Assembly (NCBI GenBank): GCA_945861895.1
Contig: CAMAWF010000002.1
Span: forward strand, 1 to 64,000
DNA length: 64,000 nt
From: Rhizobium sp. Q54
GTDB lineage: Bacteria; Pseudomonadota; Alphaproteobacteria; Rhizobiales; Xanthobacteraceae
Direction of reading: 5' to 3'
How positions within the stretch are numbered: position 1 is the stretch's first letter; each line of letters begins with the position of its first letter. Positions 1 to 8,741 of this stretch are shown here, one piece after another. The position numbers and the translations under genes were made by a program. The notes under the pieces are model-generated. The model saw only the letters and a program-made list of their open reading frames with translations. It did not search any database and was not told the origin of the DNA.

Positions 1-66
1 AACGTGCGTCTCGATCGAGAACTCGTAGAACAGAGCAACCTGGTCAACTGGCCGATGTCCCATCAT
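1..66 (-). mobile_element. Start of IS transposase gene (cut by window edge)
   Basis: Reading the minus strand from the ATG at 66 gives 22 residues, MMGHRPVDQVALFYEFSIET then HV, running off the window. The opening MMG..xxDQxxLFYxFxxE is, from memory, characteristic of IS1182/IS5-type transposases, whose next motif (HLLR..) would lie outside. The frame is open upstream too, so a start at 63 is equally possible. The gene points away from the truncated MFS transporter that begins about 50 bases to its right, so the IS end must lie between about 67 and 115. I could not recognise the terminal inverted repeat. Confidence is limited by the short fragment. Confidence 0.6.
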
Positions 67-115
67 GATCTTCAGTCCTGCCTCTCGCAGCGACTGAATC
101 AGCGAATATCATCTC

Positions 116-1273
116 GTGCAACTGCCGGACTTTTTCAACAAAATCGGCATGGAGGCGACGCCGGCGAATATCGGTTTCGTTGGCTCGATCATGTTCGCCC
201 TGTTCTTGATCGGATGGGGCCTCGCATTCCTGTGGGGGCCGCTCGGCGACAAGTGGGGCCGCGCGCGCACGCTGGCGTTGACCATCGTCGTGTATTCGGT
301 GTTCACGGGCCTAGCGGCGTTCGTGACCGACATCTACCAGCTCGGCGCTTGCCGGCTGCTCGCCGGCATCGGCGGCGGCGGCGAATGGGCGCTTGCGGGA
401 ACCTTCATTGCCGAGATTTGGCCGGAAGACCGGCGCGCCAAAGCCGGGGGCTATCTGCAGACCGGCTATTATGTCGGCTTCTTCATTGCATCGGTGCTCA
501 ACTTCACAGTCGGCGCCTATCTCGGCTGGCGCGCCATGTTCCTCTGCGGCCTCGCGCCCGTCGTGCTCGCGCTTGCCGTGCGGCTGATGGTCAAGGAGCC
601 TCCGAAATGGGAGCGCAAGGAAACCGAGGCCAAGCGCGGACGACCGCTCAGGGAAATATTCAGCGCCCAATTCCGCCAACGAACGCTGATCCTCACGACG
701 CTGCTGACGTGCTCCATCATCGGGCTGTGGGCGGGGGCCGTCTACGCTCCCACCGCGGTGACGCAGCTCGCCGTCAAGGCGGGATTTCAGGGCCCCGAAG
801 TCCCACAGCTCGTCTCGCGTGCCGCCATGCTGTTTTCCGGAATGACGATCATCGGCTGTCTCGCGCTGCCGTTTTTTGCGGAACGGATCGGCCGCCGCTG
901 GACGACGGTGCTTTACTTCATCGGCATGGGTTTATCGGTGCTGCTCGCGTTCGGCTGGTTCTTCTACCGGCAGGACGCGCTCTGGCCGTTCATCATCGCC
1001 ATGGCATTCGTCGGATTCTTCGGCGGCAACTTCGCGATCTACAGTATCTGGATCCCGGAGCAGTATCCGACGACGATCCGCGCCACGGCATTCTGCTGGG
1101 CGATTTCGTTTGGGCGCTTCATCGGGGCCGGCGTCAACTTCGTCCTGGCCTGGGCGATTGCAATGGCGGGTACGCTCGGCACGCCGGTGGCGCTAACGGG
1201 TCTCGTCTTCCTCATCGGCATCGCGATCCTGCCATGGGCGATGGAGACAAAAGGCAAGGGGTTGCCGGACTGA
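116..1273 (+). pseudogene. MFS transporter, N-terminus lost (probably by IS insertion)
   Basis: Major facilitator protein of the metabolite/aromatic-acid:H+ symporter type. The loop 2-3 motif (GPLGDKWGRA) is at residues 41-50, but in intact MFS proteins this follows two membrane helices and lies near residue 70-90; here only one helix precedes it. A second family motif, RLLAGIGGGGEW, follows at 80-91, and a C-half repeat of the loop motif (ERIGRR) is present. The only start is a GTG at 116 with no ribosome site; a stop lies just upstream in frame. The 5' end abuts an IS transposase, so TM1 was probably removed by the insertion. The rest (about 11 helices) is intact. In context it would have imported the substrate of the downstream hydroxylase. 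It could still be translated as a fragment, but function is doubtful. Confidence 0.7.
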
Positions 1274-1332
1274 GACTGGGCGCAAGCTGCCTATGGCGGT
1301 CCAGTGCTATCCTTCAGTAGACTTCCGACACC

Positions 1333-1360
1333 GGTCGGGCGGCCGTATTGCCGCCTGACC
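1333..1360. terminator. Stem-loop between MFS remnant and hydroxylase operon
   Basis: Positions 1333-1343 (GGTCGGGCGGC) pair with 1350-1360 (GCCGCCTGACC) as an 11-bp stem with one G-U pair and a 6-base loop. There is no T-run on either side, so if it ends transcription it is not a canonical intrinsic terminator. Confidence 0.4.
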
Positions 1361-1414
1361 GGGACCGAACCAAGACCGTAACAACGGCGGCCGTCCACTG
1401 GGGAGGGAAATGGG

Positions 1415-2263
1415 TTGAAACCAGCAGCGTTTGCCTATGCAAAAGCCCGCTCGCTCGATCATGCGGTCGAGCTCCTGGGCCAGCACGACGACGACGCAAA
1501 GCTGCTCGCCGGCGGCCAGAGCCTGATGGCCAGCCTCAATATGCGGCTGTCGAACCCGTCGATCCTCATTGATATCAACGGCATCGCCGGACTCAATGTC
1601 ATCGCGGCGCGCAACGATCAGGTCGAAATCGGCGCGCTGGTGCGCCATGCGCAGGCGGAACGTTCACCCGATATTGCCCGGCATGCGCCGCTGATCGCGC
1701 TGGCGATGCCGCACATCGCCCATCCCGCGATCCGCAATCGCGGCACCATCGGCGGCTCGCTCGCCTACGCCGACCCGGCCGCCGAACTGCCGGCCTGTTT
1801 GGTCGCGCTCGACGGAGAAGCCGACATCGCGGGGCCGCAGGGCAAACGCTCGGTCAAGGCCGCTGACTTCTTCAAGGGAATGTTCGAAACGGCGCTCGGC
1901 CCGCAGGAGATTCTTGCCGGCATCCGCGTGCCAGCGGCAACGGGGCAGACGCGCGTCGGCTTTTCGGAGCTTGCGCGCCGGCACGGCGACTACGCCATTG
2001 TCGGGCTCGCCGCCTCCGCGCGCGCAACCGGCAAACGTTTGAGCGATGTGCGTCTTGTCTATTTTGGCGTCGGCACCGCACCCACGCGCGCGCGCAACGC
2101 CGAAACCGCCATTGCCGCCGACGCCATCGACGATGCCGTCGCGGCGCTCGCGCAGGATATCGATCCGCCCGGCGACCTGCAGGCGAGCGGCGAGGTCAAA
2201 CTGCATCTCGCCGGCGTGTTGCTGCGACGGATCGCCAAACAACTCGCGGAGCCGCGTCCATGA
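1415..2263 (+). CDS. Molybdenum hydroxylase FAD-binding (CoxM-type) subunit
   Basis: 282-residue FAD subunit of a xanthine dehydrogenase / CO-dehydrogenase-type hydroxylase. It passes electrons from the 2Fe-2S subunit to FAD. The two FAD contacts of the family are visible: AGGQS at residues 32-36 and TIGGS at 111-115 (within NRGTIGGSLAYADP). Length is normal (about 280-290). The start is a TTG at 1415, supported by a GGGAGGG ribosome site at 1401-1407; no better ATG exists at the N-terminus. Its stop overlaps the next start (ATGA, 2260-2263), so it is translationally coupled to the iron-sulfur subunit. First gene of a three-subunit operon. Confidence 0.9.
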   Translation: MKPAAFAYAKARSLDHAVELLGQHDDDAKLLAGGQSLMASLNMRLSNPSILIDINGIAGLNVIAARNDQVEIGALVRHAQAERSPDIARHAPLIALAMPHIAHPAIRNRGTIGGSLAYADPAAELPACLVALDGEADIAGPQGKRSVKAADFFKGMFETALGPQEILAGIRVPAATGQTRVGFSELARRHGDYAIVGLAASARATGKRLSDVRLVYFGVGTAPTRARNAETAIAADAIDDAVAALAQDIDPPGDLQASGEVKLHLAGVLLRRIAKQLAEPRP

Positions 2264-2757
2264 GCGGGCAAATTCACGACATCACCCTGACCGTCAACGG
2301 GCAGGAGATTTCGGAAACGGTCGCGGCCCGGGTGACGATCGCCGATTTTCTGCGCGATAACCTTGGGCTCACCGGGACGCGGCTCGGCTGCGAACACGGC
2401 GTATGCGGAACCTGCACGGTCCGCATCGACGGCGTTATCACGCGCGGCTGCCTGGTGCTCGCGGTGCAATGCGCCGGCACGCGCGTCGAAACGATCGAAG
2501 GCGTTTCCGATACCGGCGAAATCGCCGACCTGCAGGACGCATTCCGCCGCCGCAACGCGCTGCAATGCGGCTTCTGCACGCCGGGCATGCTGCTCACCGC
2601 GCAGGAACTGCTGACGCGCGCGAAAGACAGCGGCAACGTGCCGAGCCGCGAGGCGATCCGCGAGCATTTGTCCGGCAACTATTGCCGCTGCACCGGCTAT
2701 CACGCCATCGTCGATGCGGTGGAAGCGGTCGCGCAGGCGCGCGCGGGAGAAAAGTGA
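2260..2757 (+). CDS. Molybdenum hydroxylase 2Fe-2S (CoxS-type) subunit
   Basis: 165-residue iron-sulfur subunit. All eight cluster ligands are present: plant-type ferredoxin cysteines at 44, 49, 52 and 64 (CEHGVCGTC), and the C-terminal cluster cysteines at 103, 106, 142 and 144 (CGFC..., CRC). It links the molybdopterin site of the large subunit to the FAD subunit. The start overlaps the preceding stop by four bases. Separated from the large-subunit gene by a 175-base gap filled with a palindromic repeat, which may affect stoichiometry or mRNA stability. Confidence 0.93.
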   Translation: MSGQIHDITLTVNGQEISETVAARVTIADFLRDNLGLTGTRLGCEHGVCGTCTVRIDGVITRGCLVLAVQCAGTRVETIEGVSDTGEIADLQDAFRRRNALQCGFCTPGMLLTAQELLTRAKDSGNVPSREAIREHLSGNYCRCTGYHAIVDAVEAVAQARAGEK

Positions 2758-2788
2758 TGATGCACTACCCGTCCACGCACTCCGTTCA

Positions 2789-2908
2789 CCCTCCCCTGAA
2801 GGGGGAGGGTCGGCTGCGAAGCGGCCGGGGTGGGGTGAATGACAAAGCACGAAGATCACCCCCACCCGCCGGCCTTCGTCCGGCGACCTCCCCCCTCCAG
2901 GGGGAGGT
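2789..2908. repeat. Composite palindromic repeat (CCTCCCC family) inside operon
   Basis: Two GC-rich hairpins (2789-2809, CCCTCCCC/GGGGAGGG; 2886-2908, CCTCCCC/GGGGAGG) flank a longer-range complementarity, GGGGTGGGGTGA at 2827-2838 with TCACCCCCACCC at 2856-2867. The unit can fold as a cruciform. The same family recurs near 8598-8709, 47677-47821, 60794-60846 and 62996-63021. Here it sits between two operon genes without interrupting them. Confidence 0.85.
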
Positions 2909-2932
2909 AAAGAAGATCGCGGGAGGACAGAA

Positions 2933-5329
2933 ATGAAAATCGTCGAAGATTTCCCGCCGATCCTCACCGCCCTCGACCGCCCGAATTCCTACATCGGCCG
3001 CTCGGTGCCGCGTCCCAATCTGGCGCGGCTCACGCAAGGCCGCGGGCAATATGTCAGCGACACCGTGCTGCCGCGTATGGTGCACGTCGCCTATGCGCGC
3101 TCCCCTTACGCCCATGCGCGCATCGGGAAAATCGAGACCGCACTGGCGAAGAAGTCGCCGGGCGTGGTCGCGGTCGTCACCGGCGCCGAGCTCTCGAAAG
3201 TGATCACGCCTTGGGTCGGCGTGCTCACGCACCTCAAGGGCATCAAGTCGGCGCCGCAGCACGCGCTCCCGCTCGATCGCGCGTGCTGGCAAGGCGAGGC
3301 GGTCTGCGCTGTGGTCGCAAAGACGCGCGCGCAGGCCGAAGACGCGGTTGGACTGGTCGATATCCATTATGAGGAGCTTCCGGCGGTCACCGACATGGAA
3401 ACCGCGCTCGACGCGCAGACGCCGGTGATCCATCCCGAGCTTGGCGACAATCTCACTTTCGCGCGCAGCCATGAGGCGGGCGACGTCAACAAGGGCTTTG
3501 CCGATGCGGACGAGATCGTCGAAACGACGTTCGTGTTCGGCCGCCATACCGGCGTCACCAACGAGCCGCGCGCCATCATAGCCGACTGGAATCCCGGCGA
3601 GCAGCGCCTGACCGTCTATCACGGCACCCAGGCGCCGCACATGTCGCAGAACCTGTTCGCCAAGCATCTCGGGCTCGCGGAGCAGCAGGTGCGCGTCATC
3701 ACCAAGGACGTCGGCGGCTCCTTCGGCATCAAGGTCCATATCTACGCCGACGAGATGGCGGTCGTCGCCCTTTCCAAAATGTTGAACCGCCCGGTCAAGT
3801 TCGTCGCCGACCGCATCGAAAGCTTCGTCACCGACATCCACGCGCGCGACCACCGCGTCAAGGCCAGGATCGGCGTCAAGAAAGACGGCACCATTACCGC
3901 CTGGGAGATCGACGACCTCACCGGCATCGGCCCCTATTCGGTCTATCCGCGCACCAGCGGCATCGAGGCCAACCAGGTCGTTAATCTGAGCGCGGCGTCC
4001 TATACCTGCCGCAACTACCGCGCCAAATGCCGCGTGGTGTTCCTGAATAAGAACGTGATGTGCCAGTACCGCGCGGTCGGCCACCCGATCGCGGTCGCGG
4101 TGACCGAAGGTCTTGTCGACCTGGCGGCGGCGAAGATCGGCATGGACCCGGTCGAAATCCGGCGGCGCAATCTCATTCCCGACGATGCGCATCCCTCATC
4201 CGCGCCGTCCGGCATCAAGTTCGAGCGGCTGTCGCACCACGCCACGCTCGACCAGCTGACCAAGATGATGAAATACGACTCGCTGCGCGCCGAGCAGGAG
4301 CGATTGCGCAAGCAGGGGATCTATCGCGGCATCGGGTTCACCAGCTTCGTCGAGATCACCAATCCGTCGGCGGCGTTCTACGGCGTCGGCGGCGCGCGCA
4401 TATCCTCGCAGGACGGCGCCACGGTAAAACTCGACGCCCAAGGCAATATCTCGGTGCACACCAGCGTTACCGAACAGGGCCAAGGCGCCGAATCCGTCAT
4501 GGCGCAGGTCGCCGCCTCCGCTTTCGGCGTGCCGATCGAGCGCGTTCGCGTCATCATGGGCGACACCGACAACACCCCCTATGGCGGCGGCACGTGGGCC
4601 TCGCGCGGCACCGGCATCGGCGGCGAAGCCACCTGGCAGGCGGGCAAGGCCCTGCGCGGCAATGTGCTCGCGATAGCGGCGAGCATTTTGCAGGCGAAGC
4701 CGGAAGCGCTTGATATTCGCAACGGCATCGTCGTGGACAAAGCGACCGGCAACGAGCGCATCGGGCTCGACGAAGTCGCGCGTATCGCCTACTTCCGTCC
4801 CGACACGCTGCCTCCCGGCTTCCAGGCCGAGATGATCGCAACGCGGCATTATGTTCCGCGTGAATTCGGTTTTGCCTTCACCAATGGCGCCCAGGCGAGC
4901 TACCTCGAAGTCGATACCGACACCGGATTCGTCAAGCTGCTGAAACACTGGTGCGTGGAAGATTGCGGCACCATCATCAATCCGCAACTTGTAGACGAAC
5001 AAGTGCGCGGCGGCGTGGTGCAGGGGATCGGCGGCGCCTTGTTCGAGCAATGCCTGTATGACGAGCGTGGGCAGATGCTCAACGGCAACATGGCCGACTA
5101 TCTGGTGCCGATGGCGGCGGAACTTCCCGACATCGAGGTCGCCCACCAGGTCTCGCCCACTGCCGAATCCGAACTCGGCGCCAAGGGCGCGGGCGAAGCC
5201 GGCACCGCCGGCGCGCCGGGCGCGGTCATGAACGCCATCAACGACGCGCTGCGCCCTCTGGGCGCCAAACCGCTCACCGATATGCCGTTCACGCCCGACA
5301 AGATTTTACGGGCGCTCGGGCGCGTCTAA
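2933..5329 (+). CDS. Molybdenum hydroxylase large (molybdopterin-binding, CoxL-type) subunit
   Basis: 798-residue catalytic subunit that hydroxylates an aldehyde, aromatic or N-heterocyclic carbon using water as oxygen donor. Visible signatures: N-terminal RPNLARLTQGRGQY typical of the family, GGSFGIK at about 262, the molybdopterin loop QYRAVG where CO dehydrogenases have the CSFR active-site loop, the Q-loop EQGQG, and the catalytic Glu at about 755 within GAKGAGEAG. The absence of the CSFR loop argues against CO oxidation. The ATG at 2933 has a GGGAGG site just upstream. Encoded with FAD and 2Fe-2S subunits; the substrate is unknown, but the surrounding dihydroxypyridine-type monooxygenases and hydrolases suggest an aromatic or N-heterocycle. 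Confidence 0.92.
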   Translation: MKIVEDFPPILTALDRPNSYIGRSVPRPNLARLTQGRGQYVSDTVLPRMVHVAYARSPYAHARIGKIETALAKKSPGVVAVVTGAELSKVITPWVGVLTHLKGIKSAPQHALPLDRACWQGEAVCAVVAKTRAQAEDAVGLVDIHYEELPAVTDMETALDAQTPVIHPELGDNLTFARSHEAGDVNKGFADADEIVETTFVFGRHTGVTNEPRAIIADWNPGEQRLTVYHGTQAPHMSQNLFAKHLGLAEQQVRVITKDVGGSFGIKVHIYADEMAVVALSKMLNRPVKFVADRIESFVTDIHARDHRVKARIGVKKDGTITAWEIDDLTGIGPYSVYPRTSGIEANQVVNLSAASYTCRNYRAKCRVVFLNKNVMCQYRAVGHPIAVAVTEGLVDLAAAKIGMDPVEIRRRNLIPDDAHPSSAPSGIKFERLSHHATLDQLTKMMKYDSLRAEQERLRKQGIYRGIGFTSFVEITNPSAAFYGVGGARISSQDGATVKLDAQGNISVHTSVTEQGQGAESVMAQVAASAFGVPIERVRVIMGDTDNTPYGGGTWASRGTGIGGEATWQAGKALRGNVLAIAASILQAKPEALDIRNGIVVDKATGNERIGLDEVARIAYFRPDTLPPGFQAEMIATRHYVPREFGFAFTNGAQASYLEVDTDTGFVKLLKHWCVEDCGTIINPQLVDEQVRGGVVQGIGGALFEQCLYDERGQMLNGNMADYLVPMAAELPDIEVAHQVSPTAESELGAKGAGEAGTAGAPGAVMNAINDALRPLGAKPLTDMPFTPDKILRALGRV

Positions 5330-5334
5330 CCGCG

Positions 5335-5967
5335 TCAGAATTTGATCATCGTGCTGCGGGTCAACGTCACTTTCGGCCCGATTCCGCCGGTGCCCTTTGC
5401 AAGCAACCAAGCGGAGGCCTGCTCATAGTACAGGTCTTCCGACGACATGCCGTCGACCGGAACGATGACATTCATCCCTTTCAACGCCGCAACGCTCCCG
5501 GTGTACAAGACGGCGCCATGAGCGGCTGTGCCAGTGACGATCACGCTCTGGATACCCTTGTCCTTCAGGATTTTTTCCAATTCGGTTCCGGCGAACTTGT
5601 CCACGCTGGCCCGCACCGACGGCTCGCCCGCAACAGGCGCGATATCCTTCATGATGTCGGCCGTCGTCGCCTTGCCTCCGAGACTGTAGACCACCGCCAC
5701 GCCTTTGGCGCGCGCGTCGGTGAGAAGTTTTTTCATCGCCGGCAACGACGCGATGCAACGGGGCCGGTTGGTGCAATTCGGATTGACGAAATCAAGCAGC
5801 AGCAGAGCGGTGGTCTTCGGATCCGCCGTAACCGGCTTGAGTTCGAGAGCCGCCGGCACCTTTACGCTCGCCCACTCTTCGATGATATCGCCCGCCTGTG
5901 TGGGCGAACTGACGCCAATTGCGACGGCCAGCGTCGCTGCCACCGCGGCAAGATGTCCGCGCTTCAT
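5335..5967 (-). CDS. Secreted isochorismatase-like protein lacking the catalytic Cys
   Basis: 210 residues with an N-terminal signal peptide (MKRGHLAAVAATLAVAIG...TQA), so probably periplasmic; the fold is isochorismatase/cysteine hydrolase. LLLLDFVN supplies the conserved Asp, but the family nucleophile region (normally VTGxxxxxCV) reads VTGTAAHGAV, with Gly-Ala where Cys is expected. It is therefore either a non-hydrolytic binding protein or uses another residue. I chose the ATG at 5967 over the open frame to 6030 because it has a GGGGGAG ribosome site and begins the signal peptide. Convergent with the hydroxylase operon (5-base gap) and divergent from the cyclase operon. Confidence 0.75.
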   Translation of the reverse strand: MKRGHLAAVAATLAVAIGVSSPTQAGDIIEEWASVKVPAALELKPVTADPKTTALLLLDFVNPNCTNRPRCIASLPAMKKLLTDARAKGVAVVYSLGGKATTADIMKDIAPVAGEPSVRASVDKFAGTELEKILKDKGIQSVIVTGTAAHGAVLYTGSVAALKGMNVIVPVDGMSSEDLYYEQASAWLLAKGTGGIGPKVTLTRSTMIKF

Positions 5968-6166
5968 GTGTGTCTCCCCCTTTTTGTCTACCGCCAGCCT
6001 TGGCGGCCGGTCTGCGGCGATCATGGGCAAAATCGGCGCACCCTGTCAAAGCCGCTGCGGCGCAAAAGCCATTTCGCTTGCTGGATGACGGCGGTCCGGC
6101 GCAATATTACCTTCGCGCACAGCTAAAAAACAACCATGCGATGGTAATTAATAAGGGGAAACGCCG

Positions 6167-7120
6167 ATGAACATCACGGTGGGCAAAAAGGCGATCGCCG
6201 AAGCGACGGAGAAACTCAAGAACTGGGGGCGCTGGGGCAAGGACGACCAGATCGGTACGCTCAATCACGTCACCCCCGAAGACATCGTCAATGCCTCAAG
6301 CCTGATCCGCAGCGGCAAGGTGTTCGCGCTCGGCATTCCGCTCGACCGTGACGGCCCGCAGAACGGATTGTTCGGCGGACGTTTCAATCCGATCCACCAG
6401 ATGCTGGCGACCGGCACCGATGCCATCGCCGGGCAGCAGGACTGGAACAAGATTCGCTACGCCGACGACACGCTCAACCTGTGTGTGCAGGGCGCCACGC
6501 ACTGGGACGCGCTCGGACATATTTTCTATGAAAAGACCGCCTACAACGGTCACGACGCCAAGCTGATCGATTCCCGCGGCTTGAGCGTGCTCGGCATCGA
6601 GCACAGCAAAAGCAAAATGGTCGGGCGCGGCGTGCTGCTCGACATTGCGCGCTATCGCGGCGTCGACTGGCTCAAGGACGGCGAAGGCATTTCCAACGAC
6701 GAGCTCGACAAATGCGCCAAGGAACAGAACGTCGAAATCCGGCGCGGCGACTTCGTCATCGTGCGCACCGGGCAGATGGAGCGCTGCCTGAAGGAAAAAC
6801 AATGGGGCGGCTATGCCGGCGGCGATGCGCCGGGCGTGAAGTTCGAGAACTGTTATTGGTGCCAGGACAAGCAGATCGCGGCGATCTGCTCCGACACCTG
6901 GGGCGTCGAAGTGCGCCCGAACGAGACCACGGAAGCCAATCAGCCCTGGCACTGGGTGGTGATCCCGGCCATGGGCCTGTGCATGGGCGAAATCTTCTAT
7001 CTCAAGGAGCTGGCCGAGGATTGCGCCGACGACGGCGTCTACGAGTTCTTTTTCTGCGGCCCGCCGCTCATCATCACCGGCGGCACCGGCTCGCCGATCA
7101 ATCCGCAGGCCATTAAATAA
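6167..7120 (+). CDS. Cyclase-family (kynurenine formamidase-like) metal hydrolase
   Basis: 317-residue member of the cyclase family (KynB-like fold), which hydrolyses formamides, lactams or similar bonds with a divalent metal. The family metal motif HxGTHxDxPxH appears as QGATHWDALGH at residues 108-118: the second and third His and the Asp are kept while the first His is Gln. Longer than KynB (about 210) and like the larger 'cyclase family protein' group common in Rhizobiales catabolic clusters. ATG at 6167 with AAGGGGA upstream. First gene of a plus-strand operon with a HisD-like dehydrogenase and an SDR. Confidence 0.8.
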   Translation: MNITVGKKAIAEATEKLKNWGRWGKDDQIGTLNHVTPEDIVNASSLIRSGKVFALGIPLDRDGPQNGLFGGRFNPIHQMLATGTDAIAGQQDWNKIRYADDTLNLCVQGATHWDALGHIFYEKTAYNGHDAKLIDSRGLSVLGIEHSKSKMVGRGVLLDIARYRGVDWLKDGEGISNDELDKCAKEQNVEIRRGDFVIVRTGQMERCLKEKQWGGYAGGDAPGVKFENCYWCQDKQIAAICSDTWGVEVRPNETTEANQPWHWVVIPAMGLCMGEIFYLKELAEDCADDGVYEFFFCGPPLIITGGTGSPINPQAIK

Positions 7121-7142
7121 GATAAGCTGCTACCTTGTTTGC

Positions 7143-7240
7143 CGTCACCCTGAGGTGCGAGCGCGAAGCGCGAGCCTCGAAGGGTGGCGGCCGATCATCC
7201 TTCGAGGGCGGCCTGCGGCCGCCACCTCAGGATGACGGCG
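7143..7240. repeat. Palindromic repeat, GTCATCCTGAGG family
   Basis: Imperfect inverted repeat: CGTCACCCTGAGGTG at the left end is complementary to CACCTCAGGATGACG at the right end, with inner self-complementary GCGCG and GGCCGC blocks. It sits in the 144-base gap between the cyclase and HisD-like genes. A shorter relative occurs at 62888-62934. Confidence 0.85.
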
Positions 7241-7264
7241 ATAGCTAATGACAGGAGGACCCCC

Positions 7265-8572
7265 ATGCCCCGCCATCTCAAGCGCGGAATGGACGCGAGT
7301 GCCATCAAAGCCGCCGACGCCAAGGTGCGCGAGACGGTCGAGGCGATCCTCGCCGACATCGAAGCGCGCAAGGACGCGGCAGTGGCCGACCTGTCGAAGA
7401 AATTCGACAATTGGGCGCCCGCCAATTTCCGCCTGAACGATTCCGAAATCGAGCGCGCCATCGCGCAGGTGCCCAAGCGCGATCTTGAGGACATCAAATT
7501 CGCGCAATCGCAGGTGCGCTACTTCGCGCAGAAGCAAAAAGAGACGATGCACGACCTCGAAGTGGAAACGATGCCCGGCGTCGTGCTCGGCCACCGCCAC
7601 ATCCCGGTCAACTCCATCGGCTGCTATGTGCCGGGCGGGCGTTATCCGATGGTCGCCTCCGCGCACATGTCGATCGTCACCGCGCGCGTCGCCGGCGTGC
7701 AACGCATCATCGCCTGCGCGCCGCCGTTCAAGGGCGGGCCGCATCCGGCCATCGTCGCCGCCATGCATTTCGGCGGCGCCGACGAAATCTACGTGCTCGG
7801 CGGCGTGCAGGCGGTGGCCGCGATGGCGCTCGGCACCGATGCGATCAAGCCGGTCGATATGATCGTCGGCCCTGGCAATGCTTATGTGGCCGAAGCCAAG
7901 CGGCAATTGTTCGGCCGCATCGGCATCGACCTGCTGGCCGGGCCGACGGAAACGCTGATCATCGCCGACGACAGCGTAGATGGCGAAATCTGCGCCACGG
8001 ATTTATTGGGCCAGGCCGAGCACGGGCCCACTTCGCCTGCCGTGCTGCTGACGAATTCAGAGAAGCTCGCGCGCGACACCATGAAAGAAGTCGAGCGCCT
8101 GCTGGCCATCCTGCCGACGGCGGACGCCGCCGCCGCGGCGTGGAAGGATTACGGCGAAGTGATTGTCTGCGAGAGTTACGACGAGATGGCGCGCGAGGCC
8201 GACCGCATCGCGTCCGAGCACGTGCAGGTGATGACGCGCGACCCGGATTATTTCCTCAATAACATGACCAATTACGGCTCGCTGTTTCTTGGGGCCCGCA
8301 CCAACGTGGCCTATGGCGACAAGGTGATCGGCACCAACCACACGCTACCGACCAAGAAGGCGGCGCGCTATACCGGCGGGCTATGGGTCGGAAAATTCCT
8401 CAAGACCTGCACCTATCAGAAAGTGCTCACCGACGAGGCAAGCGCCATGATCGGCGAATATTGCTCGCGGCTGTGCATCCTGGAAGGCTTCTCCGGCCAC
8501 GCCGAGCAGGCCAATATCCGCGTGCGCCGCTATGGCGGCCGCAACATCGCCTACGCGCAGGCAGCGGAGTGA
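7265..8572 (+). CDS. Histidinol-dehydrogenase-family NAD-dependent alcohol dehydrogenase
   Basis: 435 residues, full-length HisD fold. The Zn ligands of HisD are recognisable: Gln250 and His253 (GQAEHG) plus His in GTNHTLPT, with the nucleotide-side motif CYVPGGRYP at 120-128 and VGPGNAYV at 201-208. It is not near other his genes, and the sequence resembles the HpsN branch (sulfopropanediol 3-dehydrogenase) more than biosynthetic HisD; I infer oxidation of a primary or secondary alcohol in catabolism. The ATG at 7265 follows an AGGAGG site at 7252-7257; an open frame extends to 7184 but only through repeat sequence. Confidence 0.85.
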   Translation: MPRHLKRGMDASAIKAADAKVRETVEAILADIEARKDAAVADLSKKFDNWAPANFRLNDSEIERAIAQVPKRDLEDIKFAQSQVRYFAQKQKETMHDLEVETMPGVVLGHRHIPVNSIGCYVPGGRYPMVASAHMSIVTARVAGVQRIIACAPPFKGGPHPAIVAAMHFGGADEIYVLGGVQAVAAMALGTDAIKPVDMIVGPGNAYVAEAKRQLFGRIGIDLLAGPTETLIIADDSVDGEICATDLLGQAEHGPTSPAVLLTNSEKLARDTMKEVERLLAILPTADAAAAAWKDYGEVIVCESYDEMAREADRIASEHVQVMTRDPDYFLNNMTNYGSLFLGARTNVAYGDKVIGTNHTLPTKKAARYTGGLWVGKFLKTCTYQKVLTDEASAMIGEYCSRLCILEGFSGHAEQANIRVRRYGGRNIAYAQAAE

Positions 8573-8597
8573 TAAGTCAGTTTCGAATTCGGTGCGA

Positions 8598-8709
8598 CTC
8601 CCCTCCCCCTTGTGGGGAGGGGTCGGGGGTGGGGGTCGGTTTGGATTGGGCTTTCGATGCCAACCGCATCACCCCCCTCCCCAACCCTCCCCCACAAGGG
8701 GGGAGGGAG
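8598..8709. repeat. Composite palindromic repeat (CCTCCCC family)
   Basis: Left hairpin CCCCTCCCC/GGGGAGGGG (8600-8622) and right hairpin CCCTCCCCC/GGGGGGAGGG (about 8686-8708), with GGGGGTGGGGGT in between complementary to ACCCCCCTCCCC further right. Fills the gap between the HisD-like and SDR genes. Confidence 0.85.
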
Positions 8710-8741
8710 CCGGCTGTGGCACGCGGCAAGACATCAACCTC

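Noticed and set aside
4..1320. 438-residue open frame over the MFS region
   Set aside because: It is out of frame with the clear MFS protein and has no family features; its long length comes from high GC.
2786..4192. 468-residue minus-strand open frame opposite the Mo subunit
   Set aside because: The plus strand carries a clear catalytic subunit with cofactor motifs; the opposite frame has none.
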